Shown here piece by piece: positions 35,168 through 45,190 of a stretch of 64,000 bases of DNA. The stretch comes from a virus, in the IMG/VR virus record IMGVR_UViG_3300010885_081169, positions 1 through 64,000 of that record. The stretch is one strand, 5' to 3'. The position numbers were made by a program, and so were the translations under genes. The stretch's first letter is position 1. Every line of letters starts with the position of its first letter. The notes below the pieces were generated by a model. It was given only the letters and a program-made list of their open reading frames with translations, was not told where the DNA came from and did no database searches.

Positions 35168-37530
35168 TGCTCACTCCAGAACTGCTCAGAGACAAGGACT
35201 TTGTGTTTGTCGAGCCTGACTTCGTGAATGTCACCGTGGCACAGCGCACCGTGAGGTCTTCCAAAGGGGCTGCCAGCCTGCTCTACGACGTCAAGTACGT
35301 CATGCGTGTCTACCTGAACCTGCATCTGGCTCTCATCAAGGAGTTTGATGAGATAGAGGCCAGGATAACAGATCACACAGAGCCGAAGCTCAGCTACTTC
35401 ACATCAGACACTTCGCCAGAGGGAGTATCCAGCTCTGTCACCAGCTTCATCTCAAGAGTCAGGACGACTCTTACTGACTCAAGAAAGACCTCAGAGCTGG
35501 CCAGCACAAGGGTGAAAGTCTCATCCTACTTGGATGATCAGACTGTCGCGAGAATCGGTTCCGGCAGAATCAACGAAGAGAACTATGAGCTGTTCTTGCC
35601 GAGTGTGGATGTCGCAAAGAACTCATGGATAGAGACAGAAACAAAGCCAAGAGATATCGACTTAGTCTCTGCGTCTAGAAACGCAAAGAAGTCTTTTGAA
35701 GAGTACTCTCTTCATCCGAGCGAGATTGTCAAGATGTTTTCTCGGAGAATTCCAAGCAATTTCCTTCCGTCTCTTGAGCTGTTTGAACTTCTAGATGAAG
35801 CACAACCATCAAGCCCAAAGATAACATCGGAGAGCGCAAAGCAGAAGTACAAGCCCTGTGAAATAGTCGTGGTCATAAACTCTCTCACCGAACAGCAATT
35901 CCTGAGCCTCGCGGCAAAGAGGCAGTACTTCTTGGATCTCGTGTTCTACCGATCCCAGGTCCCCAAGCTCAAGTCTTCGTTTGGTTTTCAGAACAGGACC
36001 GAGTTTCAGAACCTGTGCACCAGGGCTCAAGACATGAGCCTGACTCTCACTAATGGCCAGTTCACGGTTGGCAAAGACTCGATCAGGATATCGAACCCGA
36101 ATCCTTTTCCCATGCTCTACAACCTTGAACAGCATGCCATAGTCAATCAGGCATTCACGGTCACCAAAGTTTCTTCGGGCAAGATACTCCCGAAGTCATC
36201 CACGATAGTCACGGGAAAAGTCGACTTTGGCAACAAGTCTGAGTCTAGGTCATACACTCTGTCTGGGATAAGGGACCTGCCAGTCAAGAACGGAAGTTCA
36301 AAGATCATGGATTGCGTCTCGATTCCAGCGGCAAGAAAAATAAGCTATGAGTCCATCAAGCTGGAAGCATTTGCAGAGCAGAGTGGTGACACAGTGACGG
36401 TGTACACCAAAAATGTTCCCGACTTTGTTGACGCCGTCAAGATTGAGAGGAAAGACAAGTACTCAGACTCATACGAAACCCTCACCTCAGTGCCGCCGAA
36501 CACGCCGTACGTTGACCAGCAGATAATCGAGTACACTCCCTACGTTTACCGTGTCAGGTTCATATCTGGTGGCTGTGAGGTGCTCGAGAAGATCACGATA
36601 CCCATAACCGTGCTGGAGAAAAAGAGGGAGATACTTGAAATCGACTTTAGCGTCTCTCTCGCAAACAGCTCGGCAAACGGCAACTTGATCACCCACGTAA
36701 TCCAGATAGATGAAACTCGAACCACAACGGTGGCCGGATCTCTCCAGAGTGAGATAGTTTCGTCAGGACTCAGTGACAAGTTCGATGAAGAGCGAGAGAA
36801 CAACAAGTCCCAGCTCTCTGTCACTTCCAGGTACAAGATCACCAGGGTGGACCTTGAGACCGGAGCCATGGTGACGATACCGACTCTCTATAGCCCTGGT
36901 CCGATCACGGTGTCATTCAATGGAGATCCAACTCACGTGTACAAGTACATCGTGAAGCTCCTTGCAGTCAACACCGCTTCTGTCTCCTATCTCACGGTGG
37001 TGCAGAGAGAAGACGTTAAGACTGGCAACGGGTACAAGTTCAGGTACAGAAAGTGGAGAAGCTCTGGCATCAAGAGAATTGAGTCGCTTCCGTCCCAGCA
37101 ACAGATTGTCAAGAACTCACTTGAAGACAGCGTGGAGATCGGTGGCATGGGCGAGCAAAAGACGATAGAGGTCAGCCCCTCTATCAAGAGGCCAGAAGTA
37201 TCTGACCTCGCGGTCCAGCAAGACGCACCAAATCGTGTAAACTACCTGACATGGTCAGTCAACGGCGACGTCACTGAAGTCGACCACTTCTTGATTCTTG
37301 GAGAGTACTCGGGTTCTGAGAGAGTTCTTGGAACAGCCTCGCGCAGCAAGTTCGATTCTGGCTCTCCGTTCGCTTTTGAAGATCGAAAGCTGGCAAATCT
37401 TCTTGGAGAAGTGAAGTACAGGGTAATTCTTGTGGAGAGAGGCATGCAGTTTAAGCAACCAGTCGGACCTGTGTCTATCTCAATAGACCAGAGCGTACCA
37501 GAGAGAACACTCTTGAGGAGCAACAGATAA
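35167..37530 (+). CDS. Virion structural protein with FN3-like repeats
   Basis: The 787-residue protein's N-terminal 200 residues are helical and charged (LYDVKYVMRVYLNLHLALIKEFDEIE). The middle (residues about 260-500) is beta-rich with Ig/FN3-like strands (FAEQSGDTVTVYTKNVPDFVDAVKIERKDKYS, TPYVDQQIIEYTPYVYRVRFISGG). The C-terminal part has more (NRVNYLTWSVNGDVTEVDHFLI, VKYRVILVERGMQF). FN3-type modules in phages are structural spacers. It starts on ATG overlapping the previous stop (TAATG). Confidence 0.55.
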   Translation: MLTPELLRDKDFVFVEPDFVNVTVAQRTVRSSKGAASLLYDVKYVMRVYLNLHLALIKEFDEIEARITDHTEPKLSYFTSDTSPEGVSSSVTSFISRVRTTLTDSRKTSELASTRVKVSSYLDDQTVARIGSGRINEENYELFLPSVDVAKNSWIETETKPRDIDLVSASRNAKKSFEEYSLHPSEIVKMFSRRIPSNFLPSLELFELLDEAQPSSPKITSESAKQKYKPCEIVVVINSLTEQQFLSLAAKRQYFLDLVFYRSQVPKLKSSFGFQNRTEFQNLCTRAQDMSLTLTNGQFTVGKDSIRISNPNPFPMLYNLEQHAIVNQAFTVTKVSSGKILPKSSTIVTGKVDFGNKSESRSYTLSGIRDLPVKNGSSKIMDCVSIPAARKISYESIKLEAFAEQSGDTVTVYTKNVPDFVDAVKIERKDKYSDSYETLTSVPPNTPYVDQQIIEYTPYVYRVRFISGGCEVLEKITIPITVLEKKREILEIDFSVSLANSSANGNLITHVIQIDETRTTTVAGSLQSEIVSSGLSDKFDEERENNKSQLSVTSRYKITRVDLETGAMVTIPTLYSPGPITVSFNGDPTHVYKYIVKLLAVNTASVSYLTVVQREDVKTGNGYKFRYRKWRSSGIKRIESLPSQQQIVKNSLEDSVEIGGMGEQKTIEVSPSIKRPEVSDLAVQQDAPNRVNYLTWSVNGDVTEVDHFLILGEYSGSERVLGTASRSKFDSGSPFAFEDRKLANLLGEVKYRVILVERGMQFKQPVGPVSISIDQSVPERTLLRSNR

Positions 37531-40500
37531 TGCCAGCAGCCAGCTCTAAGATTGGTCCACCTCCGGTTCCCCAGAGCAAGTCGACGGCAAGCTCTTCCCT
37601 GAAGTTTAAGAACTCAGGTGCGGTCAGGATTGTTGAGAACAAGGAGTCCAATCAGGTCACAAAGCCCACGTCAGACACTTCTATCGACGTTGGCAGCAAG
37701 TTTGACACTCGCATGCTTCAGGCAAAGGGCATCACCAACACGAGGCTCGAGATCCTTGCGCTCATGGACTTTCAGCCACTATTTGAGGGCGAGTCTAGGT
37801 CTCTAGCTGGGAACTTGCTGAATGTCAGGTATGGTCTCCGGAGCATCGATCTTGCCACAACAAAGAAGATCATCTCTGACCTGAAGACTAAGAATCCAGA
37901 TGCTTTCCAGAACGCTCTTGACATCTACACCGCCAACTTAGAGTCCGCAAGAGTTGACACTGAGCTTCTCAAGACCGCATATCTCATGAAAGAGTATGGT
38001 GCCAGAGCTCTTGACTACAACTCCCACCTGAGCAACACTATCCTCCAGAATTCTGACGGCGCCAACATCGGATCTCTGGCACTGGACTTCTACCCAGTGT
38101 CTCTGCTGATCGACCCCAAAAGTCCCAGCTTTGCCAAGAATGCCAGCGTAATGTTCGGTCAGTTTCTCTCAGATATCGTGATCTTCTCGAGGGTTGGATT
38201 CCCAGGTGCAATAGGTTCAAAGCAGAGAAGCCTACTAATTGACGCGATAATCAATGACCCTGGAGTCTCTACTGTCCAAAAGACCAGCACGACACTCGCT
38301 TCGATCAGGATAGCCAGGGAGCTGGCCGCATCTCTGAAGCTTGGCGAGGTCCAGTCTGGCAGCGGAGATGAGAAGGAACTTCACCCCACCATCAAGTCGA
38401 CGGTCGGAAGCGACTACTTCAGCCTCACGGTCGTACCAGATCAGTCCGTCTTTGAGCGCTCTATTGGAATTGATCCGTGGCAGGACCTGTCAGTGGAGCT
38501 AGACTTTGACTTGAAGTCGAGGTCTCCAATCAAAATCACAGATGCCCTAAACTTCTCTGGACTCATAGGGCAGATAGACATACCAGACAAGAACATCTTA
38601 CTGCTTGAGAATGGGAGCAGGAGCTATAACGGGATCACATACACGCCATCGAACGCTCTTGTCAACAGCGCGTTTAAACCATCCTCTCCCCTGAACTTCA
38701 CTGATTATACGAACGCTTCTAGGGCATTCTACACGTCATGCAAGAACGCGTCAAGTCTTCTGAGGACTCTCTACTTTCCGAGGTTCAGAGGAAAGACGCC
38801 CACCGAGACATCTTTTGCCGTCGGTGAGAGAATAACTGCGGCATCAATGCTCCAGGCGTCGATCAAGACATTCAGCGACCGGTTTGCGACCAAGATCTCA
38901 AGCTCAGCCTATCCGTCTTCTGGTAAAATGACCTCTGGGAATGAGCAAATCCAGTACGTAAAGAGCATCGCACACGTATTCATTAGGGACAATCCATCGG
39001 GCGCGGCAAAGATTCTCGAAGCCTTCATCAAGGACTACAACTCAGGAAAGCTGAACACATCACCTACCGCTAGCGCAATTGGGACTTCAGTTGCAGTTGC
39101 TTCCATCGGTACGGCTGTTTCTCTGGTGCCACAGTCCTCGAACTTGCAGTCGGCAAAGAAGTACTTCAGGGACTGGCTGAGATCCAGGGAGCTGGTATCT
39201 AACCTCGGCACTGCCACAAAGACCAGCTCAAAGTCAAGTCCAAGCTTCCTCTCAAAGAAGACTGATCCAGAGGTCTTGATAACCGTCGATGGAGACCTTA
39301 GATCCCAGACAGTGATCTTCACCAGCTCGACTGTCTCTGGCAACGAGTCTAAGGTTTCTTCATTTGAGGACGTTGCGATATTTGAGATTATCGATTACGG
39401 AATCGACGTGCTCAAGGGTTTGATCTCACGATTTGCCACAATCAATGAGCTGGAAGAAGATGATCCAGTCTGGCCAAATCCTGGGAAGTACGTGTCGATC
39501 ACCACAAACACTGTGGTTGAGCCATCATTCCCGACGTCCAATCAAGTTCCAGCTCCTTACTACAACCAGCTTCCCGTGGCCACCCTGAGCTCGAGATTCT
39601 GGATTCCAACAGTGAGAGAGTTTTCATCTAGATTCTTCCGCGGATCCACTGGAAAGACATGGCTCAGCGGCATGTCAGTAGCAAATGTCCTCACAGGAAT
39701 CTACAGAGTTCAGAGCAATCTGATGAGCACAAACTACGAGATGCTGAAAGTCAAGAGGGCAGAACAGCCTGAGATTCTTGTCGCAGGCATGCCCAAGCTT
39801 GAGTTTGCTTATCTCTCTGTAGATGTTCCTGAGGCTACTTCTACTGCATCAATTGTTGGTGGAAGACCTCCTGGTAATTCGCGCTACAAGCAATACTTCT
39901 CTGAAGTGCCAAACGCGTTCATTGCAGTGCTTGCTAGCACTCCAGCTTCGTATAAAAATGTCACTGTGGCGTCTACAAACTCATCGACCCTAAAAGCTCT
40001 AGAGCGGATTAAGTCATCAATCACATCGGTCAAGGAAGATGACCTGAGACTCAAGGTTGCAATACAGATCCTCGATGGCTTCGCAAAGAGGTCTTCCAGT
40101 TTCTCTGAGAAGGCAATTGACACGTTCACGGGATCAAGCGACGACACAAACGCTGTCTATGAACTAGCCACAAGTCTGGTCAAGCAGGGAAATGCTGGTC
40201 TTGACATTCTTGAATCTCTCAACCAGACCCAGATAACTCTCCGTGACATCTCGCTGTCTAGGCAGTCTGGAGATCGTGCAAATGGGTACGTGCCAGGAAT
40301 TTCCATCGTTAGCTCCAGAGAGAAGCTTGCGATAGAGTGCCTTGCGGCTTCCCAGAGGATGAGATCTCCTGAGGGTCTGAACGTTAGAAATCTGATAGTC
40401 GGGATTCCCGCAGGCGCAAATGGAAACATAGGCTATGAGAATGAGTACTCTGTCGCAGTAAGGATAGCTGACCTAGAGTACAGCGATCTCACCTTCCTGC

Positions 40501-41336
40501 CAAAGAGCTTCAACTTTGACAACAGGCTGTACGCTGGTCCATCGGCGTTCGACAGAGTCACCACATTCTCCAACTTTAACGATCTTGTCAACCAGGCTAG
40601 CTTCTACTACAACGACTTTGAGGTACAAGAGGTTCCTGGGACGGCTCCAAAGCTCATCAAGAAGCAGACCATAAGATACGTGAAATCGAACACGCAGAAG
40701 TTCGACATCTGCTCAAACACTGCGGTGTCTTCCATCCTTGAGCTCTACTACAAGACCCTGGTCGGAATAGAGATCAATGAGGATACATTCCCGAGCGTAC
40801 AGGGCTCCTCAGGCATTCCGCTGAACAAGTATGCTGGAAACCTGACCGCGGCGCTGGCGTCTCTCTCGGCAGATCTGGCACCACCAAATTCGAAAGCTGC
40901 GGAGTACTACAAGACCGCTGCGGACATAACTTCAGAGAAGAATGCCTCGAGAGCAGTTGCAATCGATGGATTCACGGAGCTTGATGCGGAGTTTGTGGCG
41001 AGCATGAGGAATGCGTTCACGACAAGGCTGCTCAGCGCAGAAGACATGAAGGACGCAGTGCTCAAGGCTAAGATCTTTGACAGGGTGCTGTATCTCCCAA
41101 TCGATCCCGATGAGTTCGTCATAGCGACCCAGGCAAACTCCAAGTCTTCTTTCACGCCGGGTCCCGTGATTGATAAGTACATCAGGAAGGGAATCTTGTT
41201 GGCTTTCACAGAGAATGGCGCGACAAACTACAAGCTTGCTCCGAGAAAAGTTGCTGATGGAAGAATGGCATTCGTGAAGATGATGGCATCTCTTGAAGCA
41301 CCAAGCAACACTGGAAGCCTACTGGTGGAAAAATGA
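37530..41336 (+). CDS. Largest virion protein in the window, unknown
   Basis: The 1268-residue protein has a Pro/Ser/Lys-rich, probably unfolded start (PAASSKIGPPPVPQSKSTAS), followed by mixed helical/beta domains (LETLKTAYLMKEYGARALDY-like helices and repeated SSTVSGNESKVSSFEDV stretches). It is not obviously a tape measure: no long uninterrupted coiled coil or transmembrane segments are present. It is overlapped by its neighbours at both ends. Structural by context only. Confidence 0.5.
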   Translation: MPAASSKIGPPPVPQSKSTASSSLKFKNSGAVRIVENKESNQVTKPTSDTSIDVGSKFDTRMLQAKGITNTRLEILALMDFQPLFEGESRSLAGNLLNVRYGLRSIDLATTKKIISDLKTKNPDAFQNALDIYTANLESARVDTELLKTAYLMKEYGARALDYNSHLSNTILQNSDGANIGSLALDFYPVSLLIDPKSPSFAKNASVMFGQFLSDIVIFSRVGFPGAIGSKQRSLLIDAIINDPGVSTVQKTSTTLASIRIARELAASLKLGEVQSGSGDEKELHPTIKSTVGSDYFSLTVVPDQSVFERSIGIDPWQDLSVELDFDLKSRSPIKITDALNFSGLIGQIDIPDKNILLLENGSRSYNGITYTPSNALVNSAFKPSSPLNFTDYTNASRAFYTSCKNASSLLRTLYFPRFRGKTPTETSFAVGERITAASMLQASIKTFSDRFATKISSSAYPSSGKMTSGNEQIQYVKSIAHVFIRDNPSGAAKILEAFIKDYNSGKLNTSPTASAIGTSVAVASIGTAVSLVPQSSNLQSAKKYFRDWLRSRELVSNLGTATKTSSKSSPSFLSKKTDPEVLITVDGDLRSQTVIFTSSTVSGNESKVSSFEDVAIFEIIDYGIDVLKGLISRFATINELEEDDPVWPNPGKYVSITTNTVVEPSFPTSNQVPAPYYNQLPVATLSSRFWIPTVREFSSRFFRGSTGKTWLSGMSVANVLTGIYRVQSNLMSTNYEMLKVKRAEQPEILVAGMPKLEFAYLSVDVPEATSTASIVGGRPPGNSRYKQYFSEVPNAFIAVLASTPASYKNVTVASTNSSTLKALERIKSSITSVKEDDLRLKVAIQILDGFAKRSSSFSEKAIDTFTGSSDDTNAVYELATSLVKQGNAGLDILESLNQTQITLRDISLSRQSGDRANGYVPGISIVSSREKLAIECLAASQRMRSPEGLNVRNLIVGIPAGANGNIGYENEYSVAVRIADLEYSDLTFLPKSFNFDNRLYAGPSAFDRVTTFSNFNDLVNQASFYYNDFEVQEVPGTAPKLIKKQTIRYVKSNTQKFDICSNTAVSSILELYYKTLVGIEINEDTFPSVQGSSGIPLNKYAGNLTAALASLSADLAPPNSKAAEYYKTAADITSEKNASRAVAIDGFTELDAEFVASMRNAFTTRLLSAEDMKDAVLKAKIFDRVLYLPIDPDEFVIATQANSKSSFTPGPVIDKYIRKGILLAFTENGATNYKLAPRKVADGRMAFVKMMASLEAPSNTGSLLVEK

Positions 41337-43066
41337 ACTCTTCTTATCCGTCGAAAGCGGCATTCATCTTTGATGTTCCGGAGCCCTCTGGAATAAGTGC
41401 TAAGTTCAGGTACCGGTACTTCCAGCGCGATGAGAAGATCAGTGACAACACAAAGGGCGCCGACTCTGAGTTTAGGCGCCACGGTCAAAGTTACGCCAGG
41501 GACATCTTGATCGAATTCTCGCCGGCGACCTCGAAGATCGGAATCGGGACTGGACAGAAAGAGCTACAGTTCACCTCTGCCGAAAAGACCAAAATATTCC
41601 TCGAGAACATATCGGCCATCTCAAATGAGCTCTCGGTCGGATCCAGGGCTTACACGACAGTTATTGTGCAGGACCCCACGGCAAATGCAGCGCTGCAATA
41701 CGCCATCGAGAACTCTCTCGCGGTCAACAAGAAGCCATCTGCAGGGCTGTCACCGATCCAGAAGGTGCTCAAGTATGGCTCTCTTCCCACTGAGGTCGAT
41801 ACCCAGAGCCTGCTAGACTACACTGATGTCGATGCCACCAATGAGTACTCGACTTTTGATCCCGTGACGGGAGATGTCGTGTCGAAGGTCGGCGAGGGAG
41901 ACGTTGGCAAGCTGGCTTTCTCCCTGACAATCAACAACAAGTTCATCTCAGACGTAGCGATCCGCTCGCAGAAAGCCGCGCTCAGCCCCATATTTGACTC
42001 GATCGAGCCGATCTTGAGCAGTGCCAACTCGATCTCGCAGTCTTCTGCCAGCTCCGATAAGTCATCGGTCATAGAGATCGACGACTTTGAACCCTCTACC
42101 ACGCCCGTGTCCACCACTGTGCTAGACGTTGACACAATGTCAGTGTACGGAAACACCCTTCTTGGGTACCTGATAACGAAGCAGATCGTAAACCAGGACG
42201 GCACCGTGCAGGACCTTGCCAGCTTTACGGTGACCAACCCAAGCCAGGCGAGCTTTGTCGACACTGCGATAATCTATGGGCAGAGGTACCGGTACTCAAT
42301 CCAGAGCGTTTACTTGGTCAGGATCCTGTCCTATGATGGATCTGATCTGATATCATCAGACTACCTGATTTCTTCGAGGCAATCTCCATTTAGTGAAGTC
42401 CTATGCGAAGAGGCCAAGCCGCCGCCCCATCCCGTGGATCTCCGGTTCTGGTTCACCCAGGAGAAGAAGTTCTACATAGAGTGGCAGCATCCGTTCAACA
42501 GGCAAGAGGACGTAAAGCGCTATCAGGTCTTCAGGAGGAGGAGCATCTCCGAGCCATTCCAGCTCATTGCAGAGCTGGATTTCGATGACAGCGCTGTGAA
42601 GACCCCGAGAGCTGAAAAGATACCGAACCAGTCGAAGCTTGCGTACCAGTATCCAACTGCGACTTTCTACGACAAGTCATTTGGGTTAGACTCTGATTAC
42701 ATCTACTCGGTCTGCTCTGTGGATGCAAGAGACCTGAGCTCAGGCTACTCTGAGCAGTTTAGGGTCACCTTCCAGAGGGAGTACGCAAAGCTCAAGGTCG
42801 AAAGAATCGCTTCGGCTGGAGCACCAAAGCCATACCCCAACTTCACGCTGGACAGGCCTCTGACGGTCGACTCTATAAAAACGAGCGGCTCAAGCAAGCT
42901 CAAAGTCTACTTCGACCCCGACTACTTGCAGGTCCTGGACATCAAGGAGAAGGACCTCGGTCATCTGGCCACCAGTCCAGATTCTCCAACTTACTCTGTA
43001 CAAATGATCAACGTTGATTTACAGCAGGACTCGAAAGTTAGCTTTTCAGTAGTGGACAAGAGATAG
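41333..43066 (+). CDS. Virion structural protein with FN3-like C-terminal half
   Basis: The 577-residue protein's segment PPPHPVDLRFWFTQEKKFYIEWQHPF and following KRYQVFRRRSISEPFQLIAEL, near residues 360-415, look like an FN3 module, with KSFGLDSDYIYSVCSVDARDLSSGYS near 450-475 completing it. The N-terminal half is mixed alpha/beta. Starts by ATGA overlap. It resembles the FN3-bearing gene at 35167 in style, and both sit in the same run, so they may form one sub-assembly. Confidence 0.55.
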   Translation: MNSSYPSKAAFIFDVPEPSGISAKFRYRYFQRDEKISDNTKGADSEFRRHGQSYARDILIEFSPATSKIGIGTGQKELQFTSAEKTKIFLENISAISNELSVGSRAYTTVIVQDPTANAALQYAIENSLAVNKKPSAGLSPIQKVLKYGSLPTEVDTQSLLDYTDVDATNEYSTFDPVTGDVVSKVGEGDVGKLAFSLTINNKFISDVAIRSQKAALSPIFDSIEPILSSANSISQSSASSDKSSVIEIDDFEPSTTPVSTTVLDVDTMSVYGNTLLGYLITKQIVNQDGTVQDLASFTVTNPSQASFVDTAIIYGQRYRYSIQSVYLVRILSYDGSDLISSDYLISSRQSPFSEVLCEEAKPPPHPVDLRFWFTQEKKFYIEWQHPFNRQEDVKRYQVFRRRSISEPFQLIAELDFDDSAVKTPRAEKIPNQSKLAYQYPTATFYDKSFGLDSDYIYSVCSVDARDLSSGYSEQFRVTFQREYAKLKVERIASAGAPKPYPNFTLDRPLTVDSIKTSGSSKLKVYFDPDYLQVLDIKEKDLGHLATSPDSPTYSVQMINVDLQQDSKVSFSVVDKR

Positions 43067-43085
43067 CCACTTCATTTTGCTTAGT

Positions 43086-43099
43086 GCTATAGTTATAGC
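43086..43099. repeat. Short inverted repeat upstream of the gene at 43114
   Basis: GCTATA-GT-TATAGC: two 6-bp arms with a 2-base centre in the 47-bp gap. CTATAGT could serve as a -10-like element, and GGAG at 43102-43105 follows as ribosome binding site. A two-base loop makes an RNA hairpin with full pairing unlikely, so a protein-binding site is the better reading. Confidence 0.3.
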
Positions 43100-43113
43100 G
43101 TGGAGATTCAAGT

Positions 43114-43836
43114 ATGGGATTTCTCGACCACTCGACAAACAACATCATCATTGACGCTGTCTTGACGGACAGGGGTCGCCAGCTCTTGGCGAGAAATGAT
43201 GGCTCTTTCCAGATCACCAGGTTCTCTTTTGGCGATGACGAGGTAGACTACTCGATCATCAAGAAGTTTGGCAGGACTGTCGGGAAGGAGAAGATAGAGA
43301 AGAACACGCCAGTGTTTGAAGCGCAGACAAACGCAGATCTCGCGCTCAAGTACAGGATGATCAGCGTAGCAAATCCTTATCTCGACAATCTTCCGTTCCT
43401 GTCTATCTCTACCGTCAACGGTGCAACCACTCTGGTGAGAGGTAGCACACCGACGCAGGTTGACCTGCAGGTCAAGCAGACTTCTCAGAACAACTCCACA
43501 ATAGAAGTCGACCTGAGAGACACGAGCTTCATTGTCAGCTACGATTCAAGATTCCTCACGGTCACTGGCTATGAGAACAACGTTTCGACGCCGACTACTG
43601 GCCAGAACTACATCTCCACAGTTCGTGTTCGACAGACATCGACAAATTCCGACGGTAGCGAAGGTTCTATATCGACGTTTAGAGTCTCCGTGAAGGGATT
43701 CAATGACGACTACTACAACTACTACGCTACTGCAACTAATTCTGGCGTGATCACCACTTTCATCAACATATCTGGCACCGCTTCAGGCGCCGTGGTGACT
43801 CAGCAGATCAACATCAACAAGAACAGTAGCGTATAA
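43114..43836 (+). CDS. Virion protein, paralogue of the gene at 34265
   Basis: The 240-residue protein's N-terminus (GFLDHSTNNIIIDAVLTDRGRQLLAR) matches the pattern of the gene at 34265 and continues FQITRFSFGDDEVDYSI, a string I associate with structural proteins of large T4-like marine phages. The C-terminal half is a Ser/Thr-rich beta region (FNDDYYNYYATATNSG). GGAG precedes the ATG. It is followed after one base by the next virion gene. Role unknown. Confidence 0.62.
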   Translation: MGFLDHSTNNIIIDAVLTDRGRQLLARNDGSFQITRFSFGDDEVDYSIIKKFGRTVGKEKIEKNTPVFEAQTNADLALKYRMISVANPYLDNLPFLSISTVNGATTLVRGSTPTQVDLQVKQTSQNNSTIEVDLRDTSFIVSYDSRFLTVTGYENNVSTPTTGQNYISTVRVRQTSTNSDGSEGSISTFRVSVKGFNDDYYNYYATATNSGVITTFINISGTASGAVVTQQININKNSSV

Positions 43837-43837
43837 C

Positions 43838-45178
43838 ATGTCCACATTCAAGACCATAACAGCGGAAGACATTCAGGTAACGACCAGCGTTCTGAACCAG
43901 CTGGTCGATGTAATCCAGGAAGACGTATCTGGTTCCTCTTCTAGAAGGAAGTACCAGGTATTCGTGACTGGCGGCGTGGGTCCAGGCGTCACGTCTTCCC
44001 TCTTCCAGACAGTGTACGATCAGGACTTCTCGCTCCAGACCGCAAACGCAGTGTTCGACATGACTGTCGGATTGTTTGAGGATGGAGATACTGTGCAGGA
44101 CTGCACCACGGGCACTGATGCAAATGGAAAGTTGCTGTTCCCATCCCAGTCCCTGATGATGAGAGAGAAGGTCCAGAACTACAAGCAGTACTCGCAGTTC
44201 CTGCTAGGAGACTCTGAGGCCGCATTCTTCTCACCAGGTGTAAATGCGTTCGATGTCAACACCTCGTTCACAGGTATGCAGACGGGTTCTGCAGGAGATA
44301 GAATCGAGGAGGCTCTATTCCTGAGCTTCAAGCGTCTATTTGCCAGGGATGAAATCAAGAAAGAGACTTTTGCTCTTAGGTTGTTCCAGAGCGCAGCCCT
44401 AGATGGCAACTCTCTTGATGGCAGCGCAAATGGTCTTGGACTAAATTTCACCACAGCGGGCGGTATCAACCAGGCCTATACTGGATCAAACCTCTACAAG
44501 ACATCTCCGTCTGGCTCTGCGATCTATGCTGATGTTGGATCTTCGACCGCACAGCTAAAGTACTTTGGTGGTGATGTCGGCTACATCAAGAACACCGCAA
44601 ACACCAGTGAGTACGTTGGCCTCGTCTGGTACGATCACGGCATCATGGTCCTCGACATGGGGAGGGTCTTTGCAGCAAAGCAGCACATGTCTGGCGCAAT
44701 AGACGCCATGTCAACGGTGGCTTCTTCCGTATACGGAAATTCGACCAACGTTGGACAAGTGATGCTCGGCAACGGCACTAAGGGCGGTGATAATCCTAAC
44801 GCGAAGTTCATTCCAGATTTGGTTGTCTCAGCCTCCATAGACAATATCGTGGACCACATCGCTTCCACAAGATTCGGTTCAGGTTCTCTGACGGCTGCAA
44901 CATTCCAGAATACCACGGGTATCAACTCCACATTGCTGTTCTGCCGTGCCACAGCTGATGAGTTCAACTACTCATCAAATCCCACCTTTAGGGACACAAG
45001 CGGCAATATCACGGTCATTGATCCAGGTAACAGCACCGGACAGAGATCATTTACCTTTGTGACTACAGTCGGTCTCTACAACTCCAACAATGAGCTACTT
45101 GCGGTCGCAAAGCTCTCGAGGGCTGTTGAGAAGAACGATGAGAAGGACCTATCTGTAAGAGTCAGGCTAGACTTCTGA
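43838..45178 (+). CDS. Virion structural protein, shares C-terminal module with next gene
   Basis: The 446-residue protein begins TFKTITAEDIQVTTSVLNQLVDVIQEDVSGSS. Its last 45 residues, FTFVTTVGLYNSNNELLAVAK then EKDLSVRVRLDF, parallel the end of the next gene (YTVISGLLIHDENLNVIARAN then KYMFRLKFDF). The parallel suggests a common assembly module. The middle (DHGIMVLDMGRVF, IDNIVDHIASTRFG) is conserved-looking but unassigned. Probably a tail or baseplate protein of this phage type. Confidence 0.6.
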   Translation: MSTFKTITAEDIQVTTSVLNQLVDVIQEDVSGSSSRRKYQVFVTGGVGPGVTSSLFQTVYDQDFSLQTANAVFDMTVGLFEDGDTVQDCTTGTDANGKLLFPSQSLMMREKVQNYKQYSQFLLGDSEAAFFSPGVNAFDVNTSFTGMQTGSAGDRIEEALFLSFKRLFARDEIKKETFALRLFQSAALDGNSLDGSANGLGLNFTTAGGINQAYTGSNLYKTSPSGSAIYADVGSSTAQLKYFGGDVGYIKNTANTSEYVGLVWYDHGIMVLDMGRVFAAKQHMSGAIDAMSTVASSVYGNSTNVGQVMLGNGTKGGDNPNAKFIPDLVVSASIDNIVDHIASTRFGSGSLTAATFQNTTGINSTLLFCRATADEFNYSSNPTFRDTSGNITVIDPGNSTGQRSFTFVTTVGLYNSNNELLAVAKLSRAVEKNDEKDLSVRVRLDF

Positions 45179-45190
45179 GGCGGCGATGCA

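Noticed and set aside
37530-41336. Tape measure protein
   Set aside because: Large, but lacks long coiled coils and hydrophobic segments expected of a tape measure.
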